DNA of 64,000 nt from M3007 sp031373665 (GTDB lineage: Bacteria > Bacteroidota > Bacteroidia > Chitinophagales > Saprospiraceae), in assembly GCA_031373665.1 (NCBI GenBank), contig JANMMZ010000016.1:158869-222868 (forward strand). The letters are read 5' to 3'. The notes below the pieces were generated by a model, which did not search any database, was not told the origin of the DNA, and saw only the letters and a list, made by a program, of their open reading frames with translations. Of the stretch, positions 8,662 to 18,166 are shown piece by piece (within the stretch, counting starts at the first letter, position 1; the number at the start of each line of letters is the position of its first letter). The position numbers and the translations under genes were made by a program.

Positions 8662-10329
8662 ATGGCTACTGAAAAAAATACCACAGAATCGCTCAATTTT
8701 TTAGAAGAAATCATAGAAAGCGATCTAAATACGGGCAAACATGATCGAGTATTGACCCGGTTTCCACCCGAACCCAATGGGTACTTGCACATTGGACACG
8801 CTAAGGCTATTTGCGTCAATTTTGGATTGGCTCAAAAGTATGGCGGTAAAACCAATCTTCGTTTTGACGATACCAATCCTGTCACTGAAGATACCGAATA
8901 CGTGGACAGCATTCTTGAAGATGTCCGTTGGTTGGGCTTTGAACCGGCTCAGATCCTGTATGCTTCCGATTACTTTGAGCACCTCTACGAATGGGCCATG
9001 AGACTAGTGCGAGGCGGCATGGCTTACGTAGATTTTTCAACCGCACCAGAGATAGCAGCCCTTAAAGGCACACCCACCCAAGTCGGTACCGATAGCCCAT
9101 ACCGCAATACCACCATTGATGAAAACGTGGATTTATTTCAGCGGATGCGGGCAGGTGAATTTCCTGATGGACACTGTACACTCCGTGCCAAAATTGATAT
9201 GAGTTCGCCCAATATGCACATGCGAGATCCATTACTATACCGAATCAAACATGCGCACCACCACCGCACAGGCGATGCTTGGTGCATATATCCGATGTAT
9301 GATTGGGCCCACGGCCAAAGCGATAGTATCGAAAAGATAACACACTCTATCTGTACTTTAGAATTTATTCCGCACCGCGAATTGTATGACTGGTGCATCC
9401 ATTCCTTGGGCGTTTTCCCTTCAAAACAGTTTGAATTTGCCCGTTTGAGCCTATCTTATACCATCACGAGCAAACGAAAACTCAAGCAACTGGTAGAAGA
9501 AGGCCACGTGCACAGTTGGGACGATCCCCGGATGCCAACCATCTCTGGTTTTCGCCGCCGGGGCTACACGCCCGAAAGTTTGCGCGAATTTGCGCACCGG
9601 ATCGGAGTGGCCAAGCGTGACAACGTGATCGAAATGTCATTGTTAGAGTTTTGCATTCGCGAAGACCTCAACAAACGCGCTTTGCGTCGTTTTGCTGTAC
9701 TTGACCCTTTGAAAGTGGTCATCAAAAACTATGAATCTGGCCAGACCGAGTGGCTCGAAACGGAAAACAACCCTGAAGATCCAGCATCAGGAAAACGCCC
9801 GTTGGCGTTTACCCGCGAACTCTACATAGAGCAAGACGATTTCATGGAAAACCCACCACCTAAGTATTTCCGCTTGTGTCCGGGTGGTATGGTTCGCCTA
9901 AAATCGGCATTCATCATCAAGTGTGAAGAGATCATTAAAGATGATGCTGGAAAAGTAACCGAAGTGCATTGTACCTATGTACCGGAGAGCAGATCTGGCC
10001 AAGACACCTCTGGACTAAAGGTGCAGGGCGTTATCCATTGGCTATCGGTAGCACATGCCAAGACTGCCGAAGTACGCATATACGACCGCTTATTTACGGT
10101 AGAAGACCCAGCGGCAGAAGAAGACTTCAAATCAACGATCAATCCTAACTCATTGATTACCATAACACAAGCCATGGTAGAGCCAAGTTTATACGACACC
10201 AAACCGGGCGATCAATACCAGTTTACACGACTGGGCTACTTCTGTACCGATATAGATACCAAGGCTGACAAACCCGTGTTTAATAGGACGGTGACTTTGA
10301 AGGATGCTTGGGCGAAGGCTAATAAATAA
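8662..10329 (+). CDS. glnS: glutaminyl-tRNA synthetase
   Basis: A 555-residue class I aminoacyl-tRNA synthetase that charges tRNA-Gln. It shows FPPEPNGYLHIGHAKA (HIGH motif near residue 43), LRFDDTNP typical of GlnRS/GluRS, and TSKRKL as the KMSKS-like loop. Two C-terminal beta-barrel domains for anticodon recognition occupy roughly residues 340-555. The extended FPPEPNGYLHIGH form separates GlnRS from bacterial GluRS. The ATG at 8662 gives a normal length for the family. It stands alone between ppc and a convergent gene. Confidence 0.95.
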   Translation: MATEKNTTESLNFLEEIIESDLNTGKHDRVLTRFPPEPNGYLHIGHAKAICVNFGLAQKYGGKTNLRFDDTNPVTEDTEYVDSILEDVRWLGFEPAQILYASDYFEHLYEWAMRLVRGGMAYVDFSTAPEIAALKGTPTQVGTDSPYRNTTIDENVDLFQRMRAGEFPDGHCTLRAKIDMSSPNMHMRDPLLYRIKHAHHHRTGDAWCIYPMYDWAHGQSDSIEKITHSICTLEFIPHRELYDWCIHSLGVFPSKQFEFARLSLSYTITSKRKLKQLVEEGHVHSWDDPRMPTISGFRRRGYTPESLREFAHRIGVAKRDNVIEMSLLEFCIREDLNKRALRRFAVLDPLKVVIKNYESGQTEWLETENNPEDPASGKRPLAFTRELYIEQDDFMENPPPKYFRLCPGGMVRLKSAFIIKCEEIIKDDAGKVTEVHCTYVPESRSGQDTSGLKVQGVIHWLSVAHAKTAEVRIYDRLFTVEDPAAEEDFKSTINPNSLITITQAMVEPSLYDTKPGDQYQFTRLGYFCTDIDTKADKPVFNRTVTLKDAWAKANK

Positions 10330-10338
10330 TAATCTTTA

Positions 10339-11730
10339 TTACAAAATCTTAGTCAACCCCAATCGCACCCCACCAATCCCATACTCTTGAGTAACAGGGT
10401 GGGAAGGCAGGCTCACAGAGCGAAGTATTTGTCGGTAGTAAGGCTCTGCAAATACACGAAGCCGAGGCGAGAGGTGATAAAACCATTGGATGCTACCCAA
10501 GGCACTCAAACCAACCCTTTTTTGGTATAGATCGTAGGTACCAGATCCGGGGGTGAAATAAGCAGCATTCCCATCGGGCGCCAATACAGCACCGCGTTTC
10601 CAAAACAATATATTGAGCGATACGCCTGAATTGATACTGATACCGCCATGACCACGGCGCAATTCGATCCCCAATTGTAGCGGTACATCGAGCCACCCAA
10701 GGCGGTTGTAGGTTTTTAGGTAATTGGCACCGTATTCTATACTTATAGTGTCTATTTTTTGCATCCCATTTGAAACAGATACTACAATGTTATATTTGAC
10801 AAAATTTGGGTCAATGAACTCGAATGTTTCGACCGCCTGATCGTAGTGAAGTCCAGTCCGTAAGAGGAAGTGGCGATTGAAAACCAAGGAGGCGCGAACC
10901 CCTGCATTGAAAGACCAATCTTGTGACTCTGTATTGAGTCGCTGATTGAGGTATGGGCGATCGTCAGGCGCAGCCCTAAGCGATTTTCGAGAGAGCGAAG
11001 GCCCTACATAAGCATCAAGAAGCCAAGCAAATGGCACCTTAGAAAAATCGTAACAGGCTTTGTTGATTTTCCTTTTTTTGATAATGGGTAAGTCTATCGC
11101 GGGAAACTGGATTTGATCTTTTTCTAACCCTAAAAATGTAGTTCTTTGGGGCAATATCGTCAAATCTGAACGTATTGATCCAAGGCTAGTCGGCCATTGA
11201 GCAGTAGTGGTATTGCCATCGGGAATAATGGCTTGATCCTGAATAGTGGACAAGGTATTAGCACCTAATACATCCACCATTCCCTTACTATACATCACAG
11301 TGGTTTCAGGTGCTGGTGCAGGTGTAAAAGCAGCATTGACTGATTCAATACTTTGATAAGGTTTTTCGAGGTTATGTTTTCTACCTGATGATATTGGAGT
11401 CGTTGATGCTACAATGGACTCTGAATTTTTGGACTGACTTTGAGTCGGATTGCTCGTGGAGGTAGTAGAAATATTAATTTGATTGGACTCTGGATAAATA
11501 ACCAGAGCCTCTTGAGCGTGTACAAGTGGAGCGGGCTGGGCATTTCTAAAATACCACCCACCTAGTGCAAACACCGCAAGTCCGCCGCCCATAAGCCAAA
11601 AAATCAAGGCTTTTCGACGCTTACGCTCACGAATTTCGCTTTCTACGGCTGGCCAAACGAACGCTGGTGGCTGCTCTTGGGTATCGTGCAATCGTTCGCG
11701 GAAGGCTTTATCTATTTCTTCGTTTTTCAT
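10339..11730 (-). CDS. putative anti-sigma/envelope protein: N-terminal cytoplasmic segment, one membrane helix, C-terminal beta-barrel-like domain
   Basis: A 463-residue protein whose start codon overlaps the stop of an ECF sigma factor gene by 4 bases (11727-11730), the usual layout for sigma and its regulator. Residues 1-40 are charged and carry PPAFVWPAVESEI, resembling the short N-terminal motif of Bacteroidota membrane-anchored regulators. One helix spans about 42-60, a Ser/Thr/Asn-rich linker covers 65-220, and residues 230-463 have alternating strands like a small outer-membrane beta-barrel (GVRASLVFNRHFLLRTGLHY, VFAEPYYRQILRSVS). No anti-sigma zinc motif is seen. A physical bridge from sigma factor to outer membrane is inference. 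Confidence 0.65.
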   Translation of the reverse strand: MKNEEIDKAFRERLHDTQEQPPAFVWPAVESEIRERKRRKALIFWLMGGGLAVFALGGWYFRNAQPAPLVHAQEALVIYPESNQINISTTSTSNPTQSQSKNSESIVASTTPISSGRKHNLEKPYQSIESVNAAFTPAPAPETTVMYSKGMVDVLGANTLSTIQDQAIIPDGNTTTAQWPTSLGSIRSDLTILPQRTTFLGLEKDQIQFPAIDLPIIKKRKINKACYDFSKVPFAWLLDAYVGPSLSRKSLRAAPDDRPYLNQRLNTESQDWSFNAGVRASLVFNRHFLLRTGLHYDQAVETFEFIDPNFVKYNIVVSVSNGMQKIDTISIEYGANYLKTYNRLGWLDVPLQLGIELRRGHGGISINSGVSLNILFWKRGAVLAPDGNAAYFTPGSGTYDLYQKRVGLSALGSIQWFYHLSPRLRVFAEPYYRQILRSVSLPSHPVTQEYGIGGVRLGLTKIL

Positions 11731-12278
11731 ATAGCCTGAATAAGACTGAATATTTGAGTTTCTTTTTTCAACTGTTCACAGAGCAATTTTCGAGCCTTTG
11801 TCAACTGAGACCTTGAAGTACTCTCTTGAATACCTAACATTTCACCTGCTTCAGCATGAGAAAATCCCTCTATAGCCACTAAGTTAAATACTGTTTTGTA
11901 GCCCTCTGGCAGCCGATTAATCATACCAATGAGTTCTGATTCTGAAAGGTTGGATATGGCATCGGGATGAACACTGACTTCGGGCATATGCTCATAACCT
12001 GATATTTCTTGATCGAAGCGTTGGCGTTGATAGGCTCTCAGGGCTGTGTGTATCATGATGCGACGTACCCAACCCTCAAAGGATCCTTGAAACTGAAATT
12101 GATCCAATTTGGTGAATACTTTCACAAAACCCTCTTGTAGCATATCTGCGGCATCATCACGGGAGCGGGCATAGCGCAGGCATACCCCGAACATCTTAGG
12201 AGCGTATCGCTCGTATAAGATCTTCTGGTAGTTTACCTGCCCTTTCAGGCAGCCGGTTATGATTTCAATTTCGCTCAA
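11727..12278 (-). CDS. ECF-type RNA polymerase sigma factor
   Basis: A 183-residue sigma-70 family extracytoplasmic-function factor. Region 2 is visible at about residues 20-90 (YERYAPKMFGVCLRYARSRD, ADMLQEGFVKVFTKL), and region 4 at 130-175 (LPEGYKTVFNLVAIEGFSH, LGIQESTSRSQL). The likely start is TTG (12276-12278) since no ATG precedes region 2; TATCTTTA, one mismatch from the -7 consensus, lies about 65 bases upstream. It is translationally coupled to the membrane protein that follows. Its regulon cannot be inferred here. Confidence 0.9.
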   Translation of the reverse strand: MSEIEIITGCLKGQVNYQKILYERYAPKMFGVCLRYARSRDDAADMLQEGFVKVFTKLDQFQFQGSFEGWVRRIMIHTALRAYQRQRFDQEISGYEHMPEVSVHPDAISNLSESELIGMINRLPEGYKTVFNLVAIEGFSHAEAGEMLGIQESTSRSQLTKARKLLCEQLKKETQIFSLIQAI

Positions 12279-12405
12279 ATCAGGAGGGACGGTTTGCTAC
12301 ACTTGAGTTTCATTTGACATCAGCAGGCTTTTCACTTGTAAAGATACAATGAATGTTGATTTCGCTGCATTGTTATGGGAGATTTTTTCACCACAAGAAC
12401 CCCCT

Positions 12406-14832
12406 CTAAAACGGACATCCATCACAGGAAGCAGTTTTGGCCTTGGTTGGGCTAGGCCGCATACCAATAATTGAAAATTCGGTTCTGCGGTTCAATTTAT
12501 GCATTTCTTCTGGGCAAGTAGCCTCATCGCTACAAGCATTGACAGGTTTGCTTTCCCCATATCCTTTTCCAGTGATCCGATCTTTGGATATTCCTTTTTG
12601 AACCAACCAATCAACCACAGCATCGGCCCGCCTTTGAGAAAGCAGTATGTTATAATCGTCAGTACCCCTACTATCTGTGTGGGAAGATATTTGAATAGAA
12701 ATTTCAGGGTTTTCGCGCAAGGTTTTATATAACTTTTCAAGATCCGTCATGGATTCTTCGCGGAGCGTACTTTGGTCGTAATCATGGTATACATCTACTA
12801 CATAACCCATTGTTCCGCGCTCCCAGTCGCCTTGGGTAGGCTTACTAATAGTGCCATTATCATACAAAATTCCGTCTTTTACATGCAATCCTTCACCCAA
12901 TTCGAAAGTAGCAAGCGAGCCATTAGGATTGGTATAAAGTCCTGATTCTAGGTTGAACTTAGGACCCTGTATGGATTTGTCTTTCTCGGCGGGCGCAATG
13001 GCAAAACCTTCTGAATCACGGTATGGTTGGAGACTCAAGGATGATTTTAGTGTCGTATTTTTGGCCACGCCTTTGGTACATATATCTGATTGGATATCAG
13101 CGATATATCCATCTTTTACGGCACGTATGGAATAACAACATTCTTTATCTAGTTTGAATTTGAAACGGCCATCGCCCCTAGTAGTGACCAAGGCAGGTAT
13201 TGGCTTTCCGCAGTCATTAGTGATCATCACTTGCGCGCCTTCGGCTGGCATCCCGTTCATCATATCAAATACAATACCTTGCACGATATAATTAGCCTGT
13301 TTTTGGAGCGCTATCTCAACTCGGGTCAATTGCCCCGGAGTACTAGCAGTGGCACAGGCATTTTTCATATTGTTTTCATACCCTTTCTTTTGAACACTGA
13401 AATCAGTGCAATCGGTCAACCGCATATCAAAGGCGATTTTCCCATCGGGGCCGGTCATCATATTGACCCCGGTCAAACTATTAGAGACAGCGGCACCACT
13501 TAATGGTTGATTGGTTTGGGGATCATAGACATACACTTCTACTGGAGATGCGCTTTTTTGAAACCCATAAATATCATCCCCACCCACCCCGTGGTCGCGA
13601 TCGGAGGAGAAATACCCCCATTCGCCAGTAGGTCCAAAAATGATCCCAAAATCGTCATTCCCCGAATTGATCGGAGCACCCAGATTGACAGGCAGGTTCC
13701 AAGCCTTGCCTTCTCCCGGCGTGGTGTAGTACTGATCCAAACCACCAAGACCGATATGGCCATTGGAAGAAAAATACAAGCGGTTATTGATATCTACAAA
13801 AGGGAAAATTTCATTGCCCTCTGTATTTACAACAGGTCCTAGATTGATGGGTGGCCCCCAGATGGTGCCTTGTAAGTCGCTGAAATACAGATCCATACCG
13901 CCAAAACCTCCTGGCTTATTACTAGAAAAATAGAGGCGTTTTCCATCAATGCTGATACTCGGATGGGCCACATTGTACTCATCAGAATTGAAAGGCAGAC
14001 CACCTTCTACATTCCAATCTCCATTCGAGCCAGCCTTGCCATAATATATTTTCAACTTCACTAAACCTTCGTCGCTTTTCCCCTTTTTGCCATCAAAATA
14101 GTTATTTCTTGTGAAATAAATAGTTTTCTGATCCGGAGAGAAAGAAACTGCGGCTTCGTGGAATTTCGAGTTTAAGTCTTTTGAAAATTTTTCGGCCCTA
14201 TCATAGGTAAAATCTCCTGGCTGAACGCCCCCAATACCAAATGGGACACTAAATAATTGTGCAAACGGATTGCCAGTCCACATATTGGTACGCTTGATGG
14301 CAGAACCTACCTCCCGATCGCTGGCAAAAATAACCTTATTATTGAAAAGTGCTGGAGCGAAATCGTCATATTTTGAATTAAAAGGCATTCGACTGATCAC
14401 ATAAATCCCTTTATTTTTATTCAATAATTCTTCGCGCATATCGCAAGCCCGCGCCAAAAACTGGCCTCGAGCATCGTCGGGCACTTCTTTTTGGTATTGT
14501 AGGAGCCACATTTTAGCCAGATCGCACTTGTTATTGGCCTGCAACATCATACCATAATACAGTTTATGTATGGGTCTTGCCTCTGGCAAGCGGGTCACTT
14601 GTCCATACCAATATTCGGCATTTTCTGTATCATTTATCTTCCTGTAGCATTCTGCAAGGTTAATTTTTGCTTCAGGGTTATCTTCATCTTGCAGCACTTG
14701 CTGAAACAAGACAATAGCCGTCATATAATCTAAGTCTGACATAGCATCAGAGGCTCGTTTAAGCCTACTTAATTGAGCATTTGCTTGAAAATAAAAGACT
14801 AGGAAGAATGTGAATAAGATTAATTTTCTCAT
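12406..14832 (-). CDS. OmpA-family protein with TPR, PD40 propeller and carboxypeptidase-regulatory-like domain (PorE-like)
   Basis: An 808-residue envelope protein with a signal peptide (MRKLILFTFFLVFYFQANA). In order it shows TPR-like helices (20-130), a PD40/WD40-like propeller (about 160-430, with repeats such as LYFSSNKPGGFGGMDLY and RLYFSSNGHIGLGGLDQYY), carboxypeptidase-regulatory-like modules (440-640), and a C-terminal OmpA peptidoglycan-binding domain (about 680-790, SSHTDSRGTDDYN, LSQRRADAV). This is the architecture of PorE and related proteins that anchor T9SS components to peptidoglycan. It directly follows a PorP/SprF-like gene (30 bases apart), a very common pairing in Bacteroidota. 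Many genomes have several such pairs, so a core T9SS role is not certain. Confidence 0.88.
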   Translation of the reverse strand: MRKLILFTFFLVFYFQANAQLSRLKRASDAMSDLDYMTAIVLFQQVLQDEDNPEAKINLAECYRKINDTENAEYWYGQVTRLPEARPIHKLYYGMMLQANNKCDLAKMWLLQYQKEVPDDARGQFLARACDMREELLNKNKGIYVISRMPFNSKYDDFAPALFNNKVIFASDREVGSAIKRTNMWTGNPFAQLFSVPFGIGGVQPGDFTYDRAEKFSKDLNSKFHEAAVSFSPDQKTIYFTRNNYFDGKKGKSDEGLVKLKIYYGKAGSNGDWNVEGGLPFNSDEYNVAHPSISIDGKRLYFSSNKPGGFGGMDLYFSDLQGTIWGPPINLGPVVNTEGNEIFPFVDINNRLYFSSNGHIGLGGLDQYYTTPGEGKAWNLPVNLGAPINSGNDDFGIIFGPTGEWGYFSSDRDHGVGGDDIYGFQKSASPVEVYVYDPQTNQPLSGAAVSNSLTGVNMMTGPDGKIAFDMRLTDCTDFSVQKKGYENNMKNACATASTPGQLTRVEIALQKQANYIVQGIVFDMMNGMPAEGAQVMITNDCGKPIPALVTTRGDGRFKFKLDKECCYSIRAVKDGYIADIQSDICTKGVAKNTTLKSSLSLQPYRDSEGFAIAPAEKDKSIQGPKFNLESGLYTNPNGSLATFELGEGLHVKDGILYDNGTISKPTQGDWERGTMGYVVDVYHDYDQSTLREESMTDLEKLYKTLRENPEISIQISSHTDSRGTDDYNILLSQRRADAVVDWLVQKGISKDRITGKGYGESKPVNACSDEATCPEEMHKLNRRTEFSIIGMRPSPTKAKTASCDGCPF

Positions 14833-14862
14833 GTTTTATGCTTTTTTCAAAGGATCGTTTGA

Positions 14863-15849
14863 TTAAAAATACCTGATGGAGGAAACCTTTTTTACTTTGA
14901 CATCGAACTCGTACCCCAGCATCAGTTCGAAGGAACCCGAACTAACTTTACGTAGTTGGCTTAATGTCATATCATAGGCAAAGCCTAGGCGCATCCCATT
15001 GGAAAGTTGCCAAGCGGCCCAGAGGTCGGCTGAATCAAAAGATGATTTGCGCAATTCGAGTGCCGTTCTAAAAGCAACACCTACCCCAAACGTTTGGTTA
15101 AAAAACAAGCCTGCATCTATATCCAAACCAGTCGGCGAACCAATGTTTTGCAAATCAGTGTTGGTACGGAAACTAGAAAGCAACCCGGTTGACTTGATCA
15201 ATACGCTTGGCCTAAAAACCACCCGATCATCGTCAAACGGAAATACAGCACCTACTGTGGCGTAATAATGCCGAAAGTTGCGACCTGCAAAATCAATATT
15301 GGTACGATCTTGTTTGCTAAGCTTGTATTCGATCAGGCGTGGCGCAGAAAAGCCCGCGTAAAAAGTTTTAGTATGATAATAAATACCTGCTCCAAAATTG
15401 GGTGCCCATACAGTATTGGCTTCTCTAAAAACCTCATCTGTCCCGTGTTCTACCACTACTTCAAACCAATCAGAATGCCAATTGGTAAAGCCGCCTTGAA
15501 TACCAATGGCTAAGGTTCCGCCATTTTTCAACTTTGCTATATAGGCATAAGCGGTATTGAACTCAAATCGTGCCGTAGCCCCTACCCTATCATTTAGTAT
15601 GGTGGCACCGAGCCCTACCCGTTCATTCTTGAGAGGTGTATGAGCAGTAAGCGATTGTGTTTTAGGACTACCGTCCAAGCCCACCCACTGCTGCCGGTGT
15701 ATGAGGTTGAGCGACAAATGCTCATTGCTGCCCGCATAAGCAGGATTGAATATCAATGCATTGAACTTATACTTGGTAAACAAGGGATCTTGTTGACCAT
15801 TAAGGCAAAAAATATTCAAAAAGAATACAAATATAGTAAAAATACGCAT
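14863..15849 (-). CDS. PorP/SprF-family type IX secretion outer-membrane protein
   Basis: A 328-residue outer-membrane beta-barrel of the PorP/SprF family. After the signal peptide (MRIFTIFVFFLNIFCLNGQ) comes the family-typical start QQDPLFTKYKFNALIFNPAYAGS, followed by alternating barrel strands (HRQQWVGLDGSPKTQSLTAHTPL) to a terminal strand ending in Tyr-Phe. The ATG at 15849 is preferred because it gives a clean signal peptide; a TTG at 15879 would add ten residues. PorP/SprF proteins work with OmpA-type partners in T9SS secretion or gliding-adhesin attachment. The partner gene follows immediately. A -7 element (TATCTTTG) lies upstream at 16023-16030 on the same strand. Confidence 0.9.
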   Translation of the reverse strand: MRIFTIFVFFLNIFCLNGQQDPLFTKYKFNALIFNPAYAGSNEHLSLNLIHRQQWVGLDGSPKTQSLTAHTPLKNERVGLGATILNDRVGATARFEFNTAYAYIAKLKNGGTLAIGIQGGFTNWHSDWFEVVVEHGTDEVFREANTVWAPNFGAGIYYHTKTFYAGFSAPRLIEYKLSKQDRTNIDFAGRNFRHYYATVGAVFPFDDDRVVFRPSVLIKSTGLLSSFRTNTDLQNIGSPTGLDIDAGLFFNQTFGVGVAFRTALELRKSSFDSADLWAAWQLSNGMRLGFAYDMTLSQLRKVSSGSFELMLGYEFDVKVKKVSSIRYF

Positions 15850-16029
15850 ACAAACAGTGTCTAGGCGGATCTGTGACAATGATTAAATAAAAGAATTCCT
15901 ACGAAAACATACGCAGGCCATAGTGTGGTAGGTTTGTTTTGTCTGACTTAAAACAATAAAGCAGCAAAGCACGATTGTGCCATCATGGTGGAGAACCTTG
16001 GCTATCAAGGAATTTAATACAACAAAGAT

Positions 16030-16069
16030 ACAACCAATTCCTTGCCAAAAAACAAGAAATTGGTTGAAT
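16030..16069. terminator. inverted repeat between the CotH-like gene and the PorP promoter
   Basis: CAACCAATTCCTTG and CAAGAAATTGGTTG form a 14-bp stem with one mismatch around a short loop, 23 bases after the stop of the CotH-like gene. On the minus strand the sequence after the stem overlaps TATCTTTG (16023-16030), a -7 promoter element. It may terminate the upstream gene and sit in the control region of the PorP gene. Confidence 0.4.
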
Positions 16070-16091
16070 TTACTATAATTTAACAGAAAAA

Positions 16092-17687
16092 CTAATTAAC
16101 TACCAAAAATTCAAAAGAAGCACGCTCAGGAAAAGTAATGGCGGAGTCATCATTATCGGCAGCGAAATAGTATTGTTTCACTTTTGTAGTATCTATCGTA
16201 GCACTGAAAATACCATCGGCTGCTACGGCATCACCTTCTGTTCCAGTGTCAGACATGGTTATCCTGTTGAATGCAAATGCTTTATCGGCTCTGTAAAACA
16301 AGTGACCTGATTTACCACCTTCTATTTTAACAGTAAAAAGAATTTTCTCTCCAGAAACACTGTGTTTGGCCTCCGTGATAATGGGCTGTGTTTTATTAAG
16401 CAGTGGGTGCTTTTGCAAGTATTCACTACGGGCACTCATAAGTTGCTTCAATCCAATGACGTTATCAGGGCCAGTTTTTATACTTTTATCCATAGCATTC
16501 TGGAAGTCAGCATATGAATAGAGTTTCATATCATCTTGCTTGACCCAACTATCAATGTCTCGGGTCATGCTTTGGGCTCGTGACATCAATAAGCCGCTTT
16601 TCAACTGATCGTTGACAATAGTGCGAATGTGTGCCAAATATATTTTGCGGTACAAGGGGTTTTTCAATAATTTGGAGATCAAAGGGCGTTTATTGTTCTC
16701 CATTTCTGCCAAAGGCGCGTACTGAATAAGGTCAATATCTTTCATTTCTTCAAAACTGAAATTACGCCTCCAGCCTCCGAAAGACATATTCAAATCCCAA
16801 ATTAAAGGATGCGCCACCCCTGTGGTATCAAACCAAAGGTAATAATTGTGGGAGAGGGATCCATTGTAACTATCTAGGTTGACCAAAGTATTGTTGAGCG
16901 CCAACATCCAAAGGGTTTGATCCACATTTAAAACCGTTTCGATTTTATCGGGGGTCTTGTTCAGTACTTTGATGAGGTTCATCAATGGTTTCCATGCAGT
17001 AGGAGCATCTACTTCGTAAAAAGCATCGTAGCAGCCCGTGTTTTCATTGAGGTAAACCAACGAAGCATTTTCCCCTTTGGGGCAACCGCTTTGGCTGCGT
17101 ACACGCTGCCAATTGTCGGGGTCGCATTTGATTAGGTTTCCTTTATCAGTACCGAAGTGCTTTCTAATAAAATTCATGTCAATAGACTCTGAATTGACAT
17201 AAAGTCCGTAGTATTTGCTATTGACTGTGACTTTTGAAAAATTGCACTGGGGCGCAGGCATGTATTTACGGATCACTTCGTAGGCCAAGGGCTCTCTGAC
17301 GAAACCTGGGTCTAAAAAAGCATTGGATAACTTGATGGTTGTTTGTCCGCCGCTCAATTTTTGGGATTTATTTTTATAGTCTATTTTAAAATTGAGGGGT
17401 AGTTTTTTATAGGTTTCATTACGGGTTCTGAAATAGGAACTATTACCTTTGAACCGAATACCAATTTCTTCAAATCGTTGCCCATTCACCCACCCTGTTC
17501 CACTCATTCGTGCTTCGGGATTCGCTTTTTTGATCGAGTCTAGTTTGGTATCCCAGTCCTTGTAAGGCAACTCGATTCGAACATCTTGGATACTTGATCC
17601 GTAGAAATCTTGAGAGAATAATGTATTATTAATCAATACATTACACAATAATAATAATATGTATAATAAACGTTTTTTGTTTCTCAT
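16092..17687 (-). CDS. CotH-kinase-family secreted protein
   Basis: A 531-residue protein starting with a signal peptide (MRNKKRLLYILLLLCNVLINNTLFS). The body matches the CotH fold seen in spore-coat and many secreted bacterial proteins: RMSGTGWVNGQRFEEIGIRFKGNSS, LPLNFKIDYK, YYGLYVNSESID, and the metal-binding-like LIWDLNMSFGG. Some CotH proteins are atypical protein kinases; activity here is unknown. The C-terminal 80 residues look like an added beta-sandwich (GHLFYRADKAF, DTTKVKQYYFAADND). The ATG at 17687 is chosen since the 27 residues before it in frame lack a signal peptide and run into the gene upstream. Confidence 0.8.
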   Translation of the reverse strand: MRNKKRLLYILLLLCNVLINNTLFSQDFYGSSIQDVRIELPYKDWDTKLDSIKKANPEARMSGTGWVNGQRFEEIGIRFKGNSSYFRTRNETYKKLPLNFKIDYKNKSQKLSGGQTTIKLSNAFLDPGFVREPLAYEVIRKYMPAPQCNFSKVTVNSKYYGLYVNSESIDMNFIRKHFGTDKGNLIKCDPDNWQRVRSQSGCPKGENASLVYLNENTGCYDAFYEVDAPTAWKPLMNLIKVLNKTPDKIETVLNVDQTLWMLALNNTLVNLDSYNGSLSHNYYLWFDTTGVAHPLIWDLNMSFGGWRRNFSFEEMKDIDLIQYAPLAEMENNKRPLISKLLKNPLYRKIYLAHIRTIVNDQLKSGLLMSRAQSMTRDIDSWVKQDDMKLYSYADFQNAMDKSIKTGPDNVIGLKQLMSARSEYLQKHPLLNKTQPIITEAKHSVSGEKILFTVKIEGGKSGHLFYRADKAFAFNRITMSDTGTEGDAVAADGIFSATIDTTKVKQYYFAADNDDSAITFPERASFEFLVVN

Positions 17688-17707
17688 TGAAAAATTTAAA
17701 TTTAATA

Positions 17708-18013
17708 TTAGCCTTCTCTGAAATACATCAAAATAGCACCAAATAGGGTCACTAACATGAGTAGCCAAGTTGCCATGCGGATAGAATAACGCATGTGTGT
17801 GATAAAAGTCTCAATTTCTTGCTTAAATTGTGGATATTTAGGCAAAATTTCTTTTTCTAATTTTTCGCGGTTGAATACATGCGCTGCCCCAAACTCTACT
17901 TTATTGCGCACCAACACGCCATATACTTTGAGGACTTTGGCCCTAAAATAGACGTTTAAAAATAGCATGGCCAAAAATAGACCTATGACGATTGATATCA
18001 GTAAGGTGTACAT
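17708..18013 (-). CDS. small membrane protein of unknown function
   Basis: A 101-residue protein with two hydrophobic helices, one at the N-terminus (MYTLLISIVIGLFLAMLFLN) and one near the C-terminus (residues 77-96), separated by a charged region of about 50 residues (NREKLEKEILPKYPQFKQEIETFI). I do not recognise the family. It lies 20 bases before the CotH-like gene in the same direction and may be co-transcribed with it. Confidence 0.65.
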   Translation of the reverse strand: MYTLLISIVIGLFLAMLFLNVYFRAKVLKVYGVLVRNKVEFGAAHVFNREKLEKEILPKYPQFKQEIETFITHMRYSIRMATWLLMLVTLFGAILMYFREG

Positions 18014-18166
18014 ATATTCTGTTTTTATCTTCTACTGTTCACTACCAATTCTAGCTTTCATTACGAAACCTGAAGGAGCGAAGGCATGGGAGTATATCCC
18101 GAATGTACTATCGTAAATAATACGTTTTCATATCGTATTCAACTTGATTTTTTTGTCACTAACCGT

